Source: Flavobacteriaceae bacterium UBA7446 (lineage in GTDB: Bacteria > Bacteroidota > Bacteroidia > Flavobacteriales > Flavobacteriaceae). From it: DNA of 14,479 bases. The DNA lies in the NCBI GenBank assembly GCA_002478685.1, contig DLPY01000050.1, positions 1 through 14,479 of the forward strand, in the 5' to 3' direction. The notes under the pieces were generated by a model, which worked only from the letters and a program-made list of their open reading frames with translations, had not been told where the DNA came from and ran no database searches. Of this stretch, positions 1 through 7,437 are shown in pieces. Position 1 is the stretch's first letter, and each line of letters starts with the position of its first letter. The translations under genes and the position numbers were made by a program.

Positions 1-1316
1 TCAAAACCAAGTCCAAAACCGGCATGAACGGCTGTTCCAAAACGACGCAAATCCGTATACCACCACAACTCTTCTTGGTCTATATCCATGGCGCGCATGC
101 GCTCCACAAGTTTGTCAAGGCGCTCTTCTCGTTGCGATCCACCTACCATTTCGCCTACTCCTGGAAAAAGTACGTCCATTGCACGAACTGTTTTACCATC
201 ATCGTTCATGCGCATATAAAACGCTTTTATCTCTGCAGGATAATCAAATAAAATCACAGGACTGGTAAAGTGTTTTTCTACCAAATAGCGTTCGTGTTCA
301 CTTTGCAAATCGACACCCCAAGTATCAATCGGATACTTAAACTTCTTCTTTTTGTTAGGTTTTGAATTTCGTAAAATTTCTATTGCTTCTGTGTAGGAAA
401 CACGCATAAACTGGTTCTGTGTAACAAAGCCTAAGCGCTCTTTAAGCCCCATTGAGCTACGCTCTGGCTGTGGTTTTTTTACCTCTTCTTGTGCAAAGCG
501 TTGATCTAAAAACGTCAAATCTTCTTCGCAATTTTCTAATACATAGGTCAACACGGCCTTGATAAAATCTTCTGCCAAATCCATGTTATCGTCCAAATCG
601 TTAAAGGCAACTTCGGGTTCAATCATCCAAAATTCTGCCAAGTGTCGTGAAGTGTTGGAGTTTTCAGCCCTAAATGTTGGCCCAAATGTGTACACTTTAC
701 CCAATCCCATGGCGTAGCTTTCTGCCTCCAATTGTCCCGAAACTGTAAGGTTGGTTTCTTTACCAAAAAAGTCGGGTACGTCTGCTTCGCCTGCTGGGTT
801 TAAAGTCGTTACACGGAACATTTCGCCAGCTCCTTCGGCATCGCTCCCTGTGATTATAGGCGTATGCACTTGATAAAACCCGTTTTGTGTAAAGTATTGA
901 TGCACGGCAAATGACAGTGCAGCACGCACCCGCATAACAGCAGCAAAGGTATTGGTGCGAATACGCAAATGCGCTTTTTCACGCAAAAATTCCAGAGAGT
1001 GTTTTTTAGGCTGTATGGGATATTCCTCGGGATTTGAGCTACCCAAAATAGTCACCGAATCGGCTTGAATTTCGAATTGCTGTCCTTTCCCCTGACTTTC
1101 AACAAGTGTGCCTGTTATTTCTAAGGCAGCTCCCGTATTAATTTCTGTGAGCACTTCTTCTGGAGTTTGTTCAAAATCTACCACGCATTGCAGATTTGCC
1201 AAACACGAACCATCGTTTAGCGCAATAAATCGGTTGGCGCGAAAGGTGCGGACCCAACCTCGAACGGTAACTTTTTGACCTTTGTGTTGTCCAGAAAAAA
1301 GTTGACGAATGTCCAT
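1..1316 (-). CDS. asnS: Asparagine--tRNA ligase (AsnRS), C-terminus cut by window edge
   Basis: This cytoplasmic class II aminoacyl-tRNA synthetase charges tRNA-Asn with asparagine using ATP. The window holds 438 codons from an ATG at 1316 (start MDIRQLFSG). The first ~105 residues form an OB-fold anticodon-binding domain (VRGWVRTFRANRF, FIALNDGS). The catalytic domain follows, with the motif 1 region at about 145-165 (TPIITGSDAEGAGEMF) and motif 2 at 215-235 (FRAENSNTSRHLAEFW, then MIEPE). The TPIITGSDAEGAGE and NTSRHLAEFWMIEPE wording fits AsnRS rather than AspRS. The reading frame leaves the window inside motif 3 (HAGFGLGF), just before the expected E-R-L, so by comparison with the roughly 466-residue E. 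coli enzyme some 30-40 residues are missing. It lies 36 bases after the MMPL exporter gene, and that gap holds its own -7 element. No frameshift is visible. Confidence 0.96.
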   Translation of the reverse strand, partial: MDIRQLFSGQHKGQKVTVRGWVRTFRANRFIALNDGSCLANLQCVVDFEQTPEEVLTEINTGAALEITGTLVESQGKGQQFEIQADSVTILGSSNPEEYPIQPKKHSLEFLREKAHLRIRTNTFAAVMRVRAALSFAVHQYFTQNGFYQVHTPIITGSDAEGAGEMFRVTTLNPAGEADVPDFFGKETNLTVSGQLEAESYAMGLGKVYTFGPTFRAENSNTSRHLAEFWMIEPEVAFNDLDDNMDLAEDFIKAVLTYVLENCEEDLTFLDQRFAQEEVKKPQPERSSMGLKERLGFVTQNQFMRVSYTEAIEILRNSKPNKKKKFKYPIDTWGVDLQSEHERYLVEKHFTSPVILFDYPAEIKAFYMRMNDDGKTVRAMDVLFPGVGEMVGGSQREERLDKLVERMRAMDIDQEELWWYTDLRRFGTAVHAGFGLGF

Positions 1317-1338
1317 AGGGTGTTTACATTAATAATGA

Positions 1339-1346
1339 CAAATATA
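1339..1346 (-). promoter_or_regulatory. Candidate -7 element for asnS
   Basis: On the minus strand this reads TATATTTG, an exact match to the Bacteroidetes -7 consensus TAnnTTTG. It lies in the 36-base gap between the exporter stop codon and the asnS ATG, so transcripts would have a leader of about 15 bases. No TTTG or TTG stands 17-23 bases upstream, where the end of the exporter gene lies, so the -33 half is poor. asnS may therefore be transcribed both from here and by read-through from the pyrH-frr-exporter unit. Confidence 0.5.
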
Positions 1347-1352
1347 GCGCAA

Positions 1353-3737
1353 TTATTCTGCTTGGTTCTCGGGAAAAATCTGAAATTTTGGCTCTTTGAG
1401 CGTACGCTCATTTGCAATTTGTTTTTCGAGTGAAAGCAATAAAGAAGGCAATAAAATAAGGTTAGCTAACATAGCAAAAAGCAAGGTCGCCGATACTAAA
1501 CCACCAAGTGCAACCGTGCCGCCATAGCTAGAAATCATAAACACCGAAAACCCAAAAAACAGGACAATAGATGTATAGAACATACTTACGCCTGTTTCAC
1601 GAAGTGCTGCATACACCGATTTTTTAATGTTCCATTTTGTGGCTTGCAATTCTTGTCGGTATTTTACCAAATAGTGAATGGTATCATCAACCGAAATACC
1701 AAAAGCAACGCTAAACACCAAAATGGTTGAGGGCTTGATAGCAATACCCAAAAAGCCCATCATACCAGCAGTAAGAATTAGCGGAATGACATTAGGAAGT
1801 AAGGAGATAAGAATCATACGGAACGACCGAAACATATAGGCCATAAAAAGTGCTATAAGCAAAATAGCAAGGCTGAGCGATACTACTAAATTACGCACCA
1901 AAAAGCGTGTGCCTTTGAGGTAACCCAAGGCTTTTCCAGTCATAGAAACATCAAAACGATTAGCAGGGAAATATTTGTTAATGCTGTTTTGCACTTGCTG
2001 CTCAATGGCTTCCATGCGTTCGGTACTCACGTCTTTTAGCATGACAGTAATTCGGGCAAATTGTCCTGTTTCGTCTACCAATCGGGTTAGAAAACTTGTT
2101 TTGTCTCCCAAGTTTTTGGTGTGTGCACGAATAAAATTATTTTCCTGATTTGTGGGCAACTGGAAGTATTTGGGGTTTCCGTTGTAGAAAGCTTGCTTAA
2201 GGTACTTTGCTACGGCAACTGCCGAAACGGGATTTGACAATTCGGGAATTTCACGCAAATCATTTTCTAATCTATTAATGCGGTTTAGTGTAGACAGGCG
2301 CGTTACGCCATTTTTACGTTTGGTATCTACCATAATTTCAATGGGCATAACGCCCTTGAAATGCGTTTCAAAAAACTGAATGTCTTTGTAGAAATCCGCT
2401 TTTTTGGGCATGTCATCGACTATGGTTCCCGAAAGGCGTATTTCATACATCCCAATAATACTCAGCATAAGCGCAATAACAGAGATAAAATACACCGACA
2501 CACGGTATTGCTTTACCATGCGCTCCATCCATCCAACAAAGCCTGACATCCACTTTCGGTTTAGATGCTCCAAATGTTTTTTATTGGGAATAGACATAAA
2601 ACTGTAAATGATAGGAATCATAAGTAGCGACAACAAAAATATCATCATGATATTGATGGATGCCATTATCCCAAATTCGCGCAGCAGTGTACTATTGGTA
2701 AGTATAAACGTAGCAAAACCACAGGCGGTTGTCATGTTTGTCATCAAGGTAGCATTTCCTATTTTTGAAATGACACGTTGCAAGGACCGCGCTTGGTTAC
2801 CGTGATTTTTGATTTCGTTTTGGTATTTATTGATAAGAAAAATACAATTTGGCACCCCAATCACAATAATTATAGGGGGGATGAGTGCCGTAAGTACTGT
2901 AATTTCATATCCCAACAATCCGATAATCCCAAATGCCCACATTACACCAATAACTACAATGGACATGGAAATAAATGTGGCTTGGTATGACCTAAAAAAG
3001 AAGAAAAAAATCAGCGTAGTCACAAGCGTTGCTGCTACGACAAATAAGCCGATTTCATCTAAAATCATTTTGGCGTTTATGGTGCGGATATACGGCATTC
3101 CCGACACGCGCACGTCAAGCCCAGTTTCAGCTTCAAATGCCGCTATTTTTGGCATCAGCACGTCATCTACAAAGGCCTGTCGCTCGCCGCTATTTACAAC
3201 TTCTGGACGCAAATACAACCCTGTTTGCACCACGTCTGTTTCTTTGTTAAAAAGCAACTCGTTGTACAGTGGTTGTTGCTGAAATAACCATTGTTTCAAT
3301 GCCGTTGCCTCTTCCTTGGTTTTGGGGTTTTGATAGGGTATAGGAACTGACTCAAAAACTCTTTTTTTGGTATTTCGTTTGAGTTGTGTCAGCTCGCTTA
3401 TTCCTACCACGTATTCAATGCTAGGAGATGCTGCCAAGTTATTGCCAAGGGCTTTCCATGCAGTGAGTTTTTCAACAGTGAAAAACTGATTGTCTTGCAC
3501 AGCAATGACCACCATGTTTCCTTCTTCACCAAAACGGTCTAAAAAGCGTTCGTAATACGTATTAAAGGGATGATTATCTGGCAAAAGGTTTGCTTCGGTA
3601 AAGCTAAACCGAATGTTTCCCCATTGTGTAGACAAGAAGAATGTGTTAGCGACAATGGCTACCAAAAACAATATGCGGTTACGCAGGATAAGTCGTGCCA
3701 CGCTTGCCCAGAAGCGTGTATTTATCCATTTTATCAT
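1353..3737 (-). CDS. RND superfamily (MMPL/HAE3-type) exporter
   Basis: This is an inner-membrane protein of 794 residues with the RND/MMPL layout: two repeats, each of one membrane helix, a large extracytoplasmic loop and a cluster of helices. The first helix is at about 21-37, loop 1 at 38-228 and the helix cluster at 229-382. The second repeat has a helix at 411-431, loop 2 at 432-630 and the final helix cluster at 632-765. The second repeat has GISVDDTIH (680-688), where the acidic pair probably serves proton coupling. The matching site in the first repeat reads GVPNCIFLINKY (294-305) and lacks acidic residues. The family is proton-driven and exports lipids or other hydrophobic compounds; the substrate here is unknown. 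There is no membrane-fusion or outer-membrane partner gene beside it, as is usual for this branch. It starts 24 bases after frr on the same strand and is probably cotranscribed with pyrH-frr. Confidence 0.88.
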   Translation of the reverse strand: MIKWINTRFWASVARLILRNRILFLVAIVANTFFLSTQWGNIRFSFTEANLLPDNHPFNTYYERFLDRFGEEGNMVVIAVQDNQFFTVEKLTAWKALGNNLAASPSIEYVVGISELTQLKRNTKKRVFESVPIPYQNPKTKEEATALKQWLFQQQPLYNELLFNKETDVVQTGLYLRPEVVNSGERQAFVDDVLMPKIAAFEAETGLDVRVSGMPYIRTINAKMILDEIGLFVVAATLVTTLIFFFFFRSYQATFISMSIVVIGVMWAFGIIGLLGYEITVLTALIPPIIIVIGVPNCIFLINKYQNEIKNHGNQARSLQRVISKIGNATLMTNMTTACGFATFILTNSTLLREFGIMASINIMMIFLLSLLMIPIIYSFMSIPNKKHLEHLNRKWMSGFVGWMERMVKQYRVSVYFISVIALMLSIIGMYEIRLSGTIVDDMPKKADFYKDIQFFETHFKGVMPIEIMVDTKRKNGVTRLSTLNRINRLENDLREIPELSNPVSAVAVAKYLKQAFYNGNPKYFQLPTNQENNFIRAHTKNLGDKTSFLTRLVDETGQFARITVMLKDVSTERMEAIEQQVQNSINKYFPANRFDVSMTGKALGYLKGTRFLVRNLVVSLSLAILLIALFMAYMFRSFRMILISLLPNVIPLILTAGMMGFLGIAIKPSTILVFSVAFGISVDDTIHYLVKYRQELQATKWNIKKSVYAALRETGVSMFYTSIVLFFGFSVFMISSYGGTVALGGLVSATLLFAMLANLILLPSLLLSLEKQIANERTLKEPKFQIFPENQAE

Positions 3738-3761
3738 AGCAATCTTTTATTCATGGCCCGC

Positions 3762-4313
3762 TTACACGGTCATGATTTCTTTTTCTTTTAACCGATATTT
3801 TTCGTCTATTGTGGCAATATATTTATTGGTTGTTTCTTGAACATCGAACTCAGCGTTTTTGAGTTCATCTTCAGAGAGTTCCAATTTTTTCAATTCAGTA
3901 TTGGCATCTTTTCGGGCATTGCGTACCCCAACTTTGGCATGCTCGGCTTCAGCTTTAGCTTGCTTCACTAATTCACGTCGGCGCTCTTCTGTCAGTGGTG
4001 GGATACTGATGATAATAGACTCGCCATTGTTCATAGGGTTAAAACCCAAATTGGCAACCATAATTCCTTTTTCAATTTCAGGGATGAGCGTTTTTTCCCA
4101 CGGCTGCACCGATAGGGTTTGCGCATCGGGAGTATTCACATTTGCCACTTGGCTTAGTGGTGTTTGTGCACCATAATAATCAACTTTTACAGTTGAAAGC
4201 ATTACAGGGTTTGCTTTTCCAGCACGAATATTTAAAAACGATTTATCAAGGTGATCGAGTGCCTTATCCATGGCTTCTTCGTTAGCTTCTAGTATAAAGT
4301 TTAGCTCTTCCAT
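3762..4313 (-). CDS. frr: Ribosome recycling factor (RRF)
   Basis: RRF works with EF-G after termination to split the post-termination ribosome into subunits and release mRNA and tRNA. The 183 residues match the usual length (185 in E. coli). Recognisable segments are the N-terminal helix with FLNIRAGKANPVML, the YYGAQTPLSQVANV beta domain, the conserved IPPLTEERRRELVKQAK and VRNARKDAN, and the C-terminal helix of the three-helix bundle ending EKYRLKEKEIMTV. It starts 3 bases after the pyrH stop codon, which suggests translational coupling. The pyrH-frr pairing is widely conserved in bacteria. The start at 4313 is the natural ATG and gives the expected N-terminus. Confidence 0.97.
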   Translation of the reverse strand: MEELNFILEANEEAMDKALDHLDKSFLNIRAGKANPVMLSTVKVDYYGAQTPLSQVANVNTPDAQTLSVQPWEKTLIPEIEKGIMVANLGFNPMNNGESIIISIPPLTEERRRELVKQAKAEAEHAKVGVRNARKDANTELKKLELSEDELKNAEFDVQETTNKYIATIDEKYRLKEKEIMTV

Positions 4314-4316
4314 TGC

Positions 4317-5024
4317 TTATAGATCTACTAATGTTCCGATGGGCTCGCCCATCACTACTTTTTTTAAATTTCCAGGTTTGTTCATGTCAAACACAATAAT
4401 GGGTAACTCGTTTTCTTGGCTTAGGGTAAATGCGGTCATGTCCATCACTTTTAATCCTTTGCTAAGTACATCGTTAAAAGAGATGTTGTCAAATTTCTGT
4501 GCAGATTTGTCCTTTTCTGGGTCTGCGGTATAAATTCCGTCCACACGTGTTCCTTTAAGGATAACATTTGCGTTAACCTCTATGGCGCGAAGTACGGCTG
4601 CAGAGTCAGTAGTAAAAAATGGATTTCCAGTCCCTGCACCAAAAATGACCACCCGTCCTTTTTCCAAATGACGAACTGCTCGGCGCTTGATATAGGGCTC
4701 CGCAACGGCTTCGATTTTTAGCGCAGTTTGCAAACGCGTTGGCACTTCGGCATCTTCCAAGGCACTTTGTAATGCCATGCCATTGATACAGGTTGCTAAC
4801 ATACCCATATAATCGCCTTGCACGCGATCCATACCGTTACTAGCTGCAGCTACTCCACGAAATATGTTTCCGCCCCCAATAACAATAGCCACTTCTACTC
4901 CTAACCCTACAATCTCTTTGATATCTTTTGCGTACTCTGCAAGTCGTTGTGGGTCAATGCCGTGGGTGCGGTCGCCCATGAGTGCTTCGCCGCTAAGTTT
5001 TAGAAGTATTCGTTTGTATTGCAT
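4317..5024 (-). CDS. pyrH: Uridylate kinase (UMP kinase)
   Basis: This cytoplasmic, hexameric amino-acid-kinase-fold enzyme phosphorylates UMP to UDP with ATP in pyrimidine synthesis. The 235 residues match the bacterial family. Visible motifs are KLSGEALMG (9-17, nucleotide-phosphate binding), GGGNIFRG (50-57), DYMGMLAT (71-78), GTGNPFFTTDSAA (131-143, UMP site with the TTD triad) and KGTRVDGIYTADP (157-169, ATP-side loop). These set it apart from the unrelated eukaryotic UMP/CMP kinases. The ATG at 5024 places the lysine of KLSGE at residue 9, as expected. It has its own -7 element just upstream, and frr follows after 3 bases. In many bacteria it comes straight after tsf, but here another gene lies between. 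Confidence 0.97.
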   Translation of the reverse strand: MQYKRILLKLSGEALMGDRTHGIDPQRLAEYAKDIKEIVGLGVEVAIVIGGGNIFRGVAAASNGMDRVQGDYMGMLATCINGMALQSALEDAEVPTRLQTALKIEAVAEPYIKRRAVRHLEKGRVVIFGAGTGNPFFTTDSAAVLRAIEVNANVILKGTRVDGIYTADPEKDKSAQKFDNISFNDVLSKGLKVMDMTAFTLSQENELPIIVFDMNKPGNLKKVVMGEPIGTLVDL

Positions 5025-5038
5025 GGAGTATGTTTGTG

Positions 5039-5046
5039 CAAATATA
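5039..5046 (-). promoter_or_regulatory. Candidate -7 element for pyrH-frr
   Basis: The minus strand reads TATATTTG followed by CA, a perfect TAnnTTTG element. It lies 14 bases before the pyrH ATG, so the leader would be very short (about 8-12 bases). I see no TTG 17-23 bases further upstream; the nearest is 28 bases away. The -7 half is thus good and the -33 half is missing. It sits in the 72-base gap after the secreted-protein gene and would let pyrH, frr and the exporter be expressed separately from rpsB-tsf. Confidence 0.55.
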
Positions 5047-5096
5047 ACAAGTTAGCTGCGATTTGGTGGTGAACCAACTTTCGCTTTGCGCTTAAA

Positions 5097-6515
5097 TTAT
5101 TCTGAAGGAAAGTCGGGGATATGTTTTTTAATTTCCGATTGACTGTACATATCTTTTGGAAGAACGCTATGCTCTAGTTTGAAAGCATCGAACGCTTTCT
5201 TAGAAATTGGTGTAAAAGAATTAAAATATATATTTTTCTGACGCACCTCTTTAATACTGAAATTAACATCCATGGAAAGAACATTTTGCCTGTTTCTGCC
5301 TTTGACCACTTTGTTTTTTTCAATAATTTTAAATGGTCTTTTTATCCCTGCTTGTTCCTGAAATTCCTCATAAATGTGATATAAAGTGTATTTACCCAAA
5401 TGGGTTTTTACAAATGAATACGTCCTGTTATTTAAGCGATCTTCAAAGAACAACCCAAATAATTTCACCCTGCTTTGATGTTTGTTGTTTTGGTACATGA
5501 TTTTATGTACACCAAAGTCTTCTACATCCACCAAAAGGTAGCCGTTATAGTCTTTTTTCTTTTTAGAGCTAAATCGGATTTTATATACGAGCACACCCAA
5601 CTCGTACACCATGCCCTCGTTTGAAAATGTATATTTTTTTGGATTGACTAAAAAGGGCAATGCCCAATTGTTTTCAGCAAATAGATTTTTAGTTGCTAAG
5701 CGTTGTAAACTCCCAAGTTGGTTGGCGGCATATTTTTTTGGTGTTAATGATCTTTCTTCTTTCTTAACAGTATCCCTTTCTTTGACGGGGTTATCCGCTT
5801 TTACTGTTATCAAAGGTCCCGACTTCACTTTAAAATAAGAGTCTTTTTTCACCCTTTTTGTAAGGATTTCGCGTATTGTTTTTTCCATGGAATCAAAGCG
5901 GTTTTTCTTAAGTGAATCGCGAAGTGTTGCGGCTTGTAATACCTGTAGTTTATGATGCTTAAGCCCACCACAATCTCTTAGCCATTTGCTTTTGAAGTAA
6001 AATTCATCCCTTTCCTTTTTTGGGACTTTTCCTAAAATTTCGTCCACAAAAGTTTGGTCAAGCTCTGGAATGGTTGATTTTTTAATTTCAATACCCATTT
6101 TTTGAAAGTCAATCAAATCAATATGATGTACAAAAACCTCACTCGAAGAAAGTCCAAAATCGACGGTTTTTGAAGTGTTTGCCATAACGCTATCAATAAT
6201 TTCCGCTGCCGTTAGCGTTCGGTTGCTAACCATAACAGACATAAGTTCCAAAGCTTTGGGCAGCAGGTATAGCGTGTCACGAATTTGTGACGAAGCTATT
6301 TTTTTTTGGGCATATCCCAAACAGGATAATGTTATGCTATCAGCTTGTGGCTTTTGCCAATAAAACGTGCCAGACGAACTGGTAATTACCCCCGTCTTGC
6401 CGTCATAAACACTAACTAAAGGGATGGGTTCATTGGAAATGCTATCTATAACAACAACTTTTTGTGCTTGTATTGCACTTGAAAAGAAAACTAAAAAAAG
6501 GAGTAAACCTCTCAT
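5097..6515 (-). CDS. Secreted protein with carboxypeptidase-regulatory-like domain, function unknown
   Basis: The 472-residue protein begins with a typical signal peptide (MRGLLLFLVFFSSAIQA, cleavage likely before QK), so it probably acts outside the inner membrane. Residues ~19-95 resemble the CarboxypepD_reg-like beta-sandwich common in Bacteroidetes envelope proteins: VVVIDSISNEPIPLVSV, then GVITSSSGTFYW, SITLSCLGYAQKKI and a closing DTLYLLPKALELMSVMV. The remaining ~370 residues are rich in lysine and arginine, with possible beta-rich stretches (YELGVLVYKIRFSSKKKKD, YNGYLLVDVEDFGVHKIMY). I recognise no catalytic motif. It has no TonB-dependent receptor barrel or plug, and no obvious sorting domain at the C-terminus. 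Proteins of this build are often annotated only by the N-terminal domain. It lies between the tsf terminator and pyrH, and no good promoter is visible in front of it. An A9 run occurs in its coding strand near codon 70. Confidence 0.82.
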   Translation of the reverse strand: MRGLLLFLVFFSSAIQAQKVVVIDSISNEPIPLVSVYDGKTGVITSSSGTFYWQKPQADSITLSCLGYAQKKIASSQIRDTLYLLPKALELMSVMVSNRTLTAAEIIDSVMANTSKTVDFGLSSSEVFVHHIDLIDFQKMGIEIKKSTIPELDQTFVDEILGKVPKKERDEFYFKSKWLRDCGGLKHHKLQVLQAATLRDSLKKNRFDSMEKTIREILTKRVKKDSYFKVKSGPLITVKADNPVKERDTVKKEERSLTPKKYAANQLGSLQRLATKNLFAENNWALPFLVNPKKYTFSNEGMVYELGVLVYKIRFSSKKKKDYNGYLLVDVEDFGVHKIMYQNNKHQSRVKLFGLFFEDRLNNRTYSFVKTHLGKYTLYHIYEEFQEQAGIKRPFKIIEKNKVVKGRNRQNVLSMDVNFSIKEVRQKNIYFNSFTPISKKAFDAFKLEHSVLPKDMYSQSEIKKHIPDFPSE

Positions 6516-6541
6516 GTCTTAAGATTCGGCACTTCTAAATT

Positions 6542-6572
6542 AAAAAAAACCTCCATAGCGGAGGTCTTTTTT
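6542..6572 (-). terminator. Rho-independent terminator after tsf
   Basis: The stem ACCTCC (6549-6554) pairs perfectly with GGAGGT (6560-6565) around a 5-base loop. On the minus strand the hairpin is followed by a run of eight T (6542-6549, of which the last pairs in the stem). On the other side, after one C, are six more T on the plus strand. It therefore has the form of a bidirectional terminator, but the only gene ending here is tsf, 27 bases upstream of it on the minus strand. It marks the end of the rplM-rpsI-rpsB-tsf unit. Confidence 0.88.
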
Positions 6573-6598
6573 ATCATTTTTAACAAATCAACGAAGGG

Positions 6599-7426
6599 TT
6601 ATCCCAATGCTAAGCGTTTAAATCCAGTAACCACCAAATCGGGGTTTACAGTCTTCACATAGGCAGCAACGCTTTGTTTGCTGTCTTTGATATAGTCTTG
6701 ATTTACAAGCGTATTATCTTTAAAGAATCGTTTGATTTTTCCTTTAGCAATGTTGTCTAACATGGCTTCAGGTTTGCCCTCTGCACGCAATTGGTCTTTG
6801 GCAATTTCGATTTCCTTTTCGATAACCGCAGCATCAACACCTTCTTCGTTTAAAGCAATGGGGTTCATTGCAGCAGCTTGCATGGCAACGTTTTTGGCAG
6901 CCTCTACAGCACCTTCCACAGAAGCAGAAAGACTTACAAGCGTAGCTATTTTGTTTCCTGCGTGGATATAGGATCCTACAAACGGCGCCTCTAGACGCTC
7001 AAAACCACCAATTTCAATTTTTTCGCCAATTACACCTGTTTGCTCCGTAAGCTTATCAGCAACGGTAAGATTTCCCTCAAACGTAGCCGCTAAGAATGCA
7101 TCTTTAGAACCGTGTCCAAGAGCAATATCGGCAAGCTTGTTCGCCAAATCCAAATAGCTATCGTTTTTGGCAACAAAGTCGGTTTCGCAGTTTACAGAAA
7201 CAACAACGCCAACGCTAGCATCATCATTTACACGTGCAATAACCGCTCCTTCAGACGAATCACGGTCGGCACGGTTTGCAGCAACCTTCTGACCTTTTTT
7301 ACGAAGCAATTCGATCGCAGCTTCAAAGTCGCCACCAGCTTCCACAAGTGCTTTTTTACAATCCATCATTCCTGCACCAGTGCTTTTGCGCAGTTTGTTT
7401 ACTTCAGCAGCAGTAATTTTTGACAT
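6599..7426 (-). CDS. tsf: Elongation factor Ts (EF-Ts)
   Basis: EF-Ts is the guanine-nucleotide exchange factor that releases GDP from EF-Tu so it can rebind GTP and aminoacyl-tRNA. The 275 residues are close to the usual length (283 in E. coli). The N-terminal UBA-like domain (1-~50) carries LRKSTGAGMMDCKKAL (12-27). The core follows with the diagnostic NCETDFVAKND (79-89), whose TDFVAKN segment contacts EF-Tu. The C-terminal portion contains the dimerisation region and ends TGFKRLALG. It starts 11 bases after the rpsB stop codon, and its upstream sequence is A-rich without a Shine-Dalgarno match. The gene is followed by the hairpin terminator at 6542-6572. Confidence 0.98.
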   Translation of the reverse strand: MSKITAAEVNKLRKSTGAGMMDCKKALVEAGGDFEAAIELLRKKGQKVAANRADRDSSEGAVIARVNDDASVGVVVSVNCETDFVAKNDSYLDLANKLADIALGHGSKDAFLAATFEGNLTVADKLTEQTGVIGEKIEIGGFERLEAPFVGSYIHAGNKIATLVSLSASVEGAVEAAKNVAMQAAAMNPIALNEEGVDAAVIEKEIEIAKDQLRAEGKPEAMLDNIAKGKIKRFFKDNTLVNQDYIKDSKQSVAAYVKTVNPDLVVTGFKRLALG

Positions 7427-7437
7427 AGTATTTTTGT

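Noticed and set aside
2809..3282. 157-residue open frame on the plus strand
   Set aside because: It lies wholly within the exporter gene on the other strand, has low-complexity Ile/Thr/Ser-rich content from antisense reading of membrane helices, and has no promoter or family resemblance.
3734..3754. Mini-ORF of six codons (MNKRLL) overlapping the exporter start as ATGA
   Set aside because: The overlap could couple translation, but a six-codon frame in a 24-base gap is easily due to chance and no start signal supports it.
3859..4176. 105-residue plus-strand open frame
   Set aside because: It is an antisense shadow of frr; the Ser-rich composition mirrors Glu/Lys/Arg codons of RRF.
5063..5077. 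Hairpin TTGGT/ACCAA after the secreted-protein gene
   Set aside because: The stem is only 5 pairs and no T-run follows on the minus strand, so I do not call a terminator.
6516..6545. TAATTTAG as a -7 element for the secreted-protein gene
   Set aside because: One mismatch to TAnnTTTG, no TTG at the proper distance, and it lies right at the tsf terminator's T-run.
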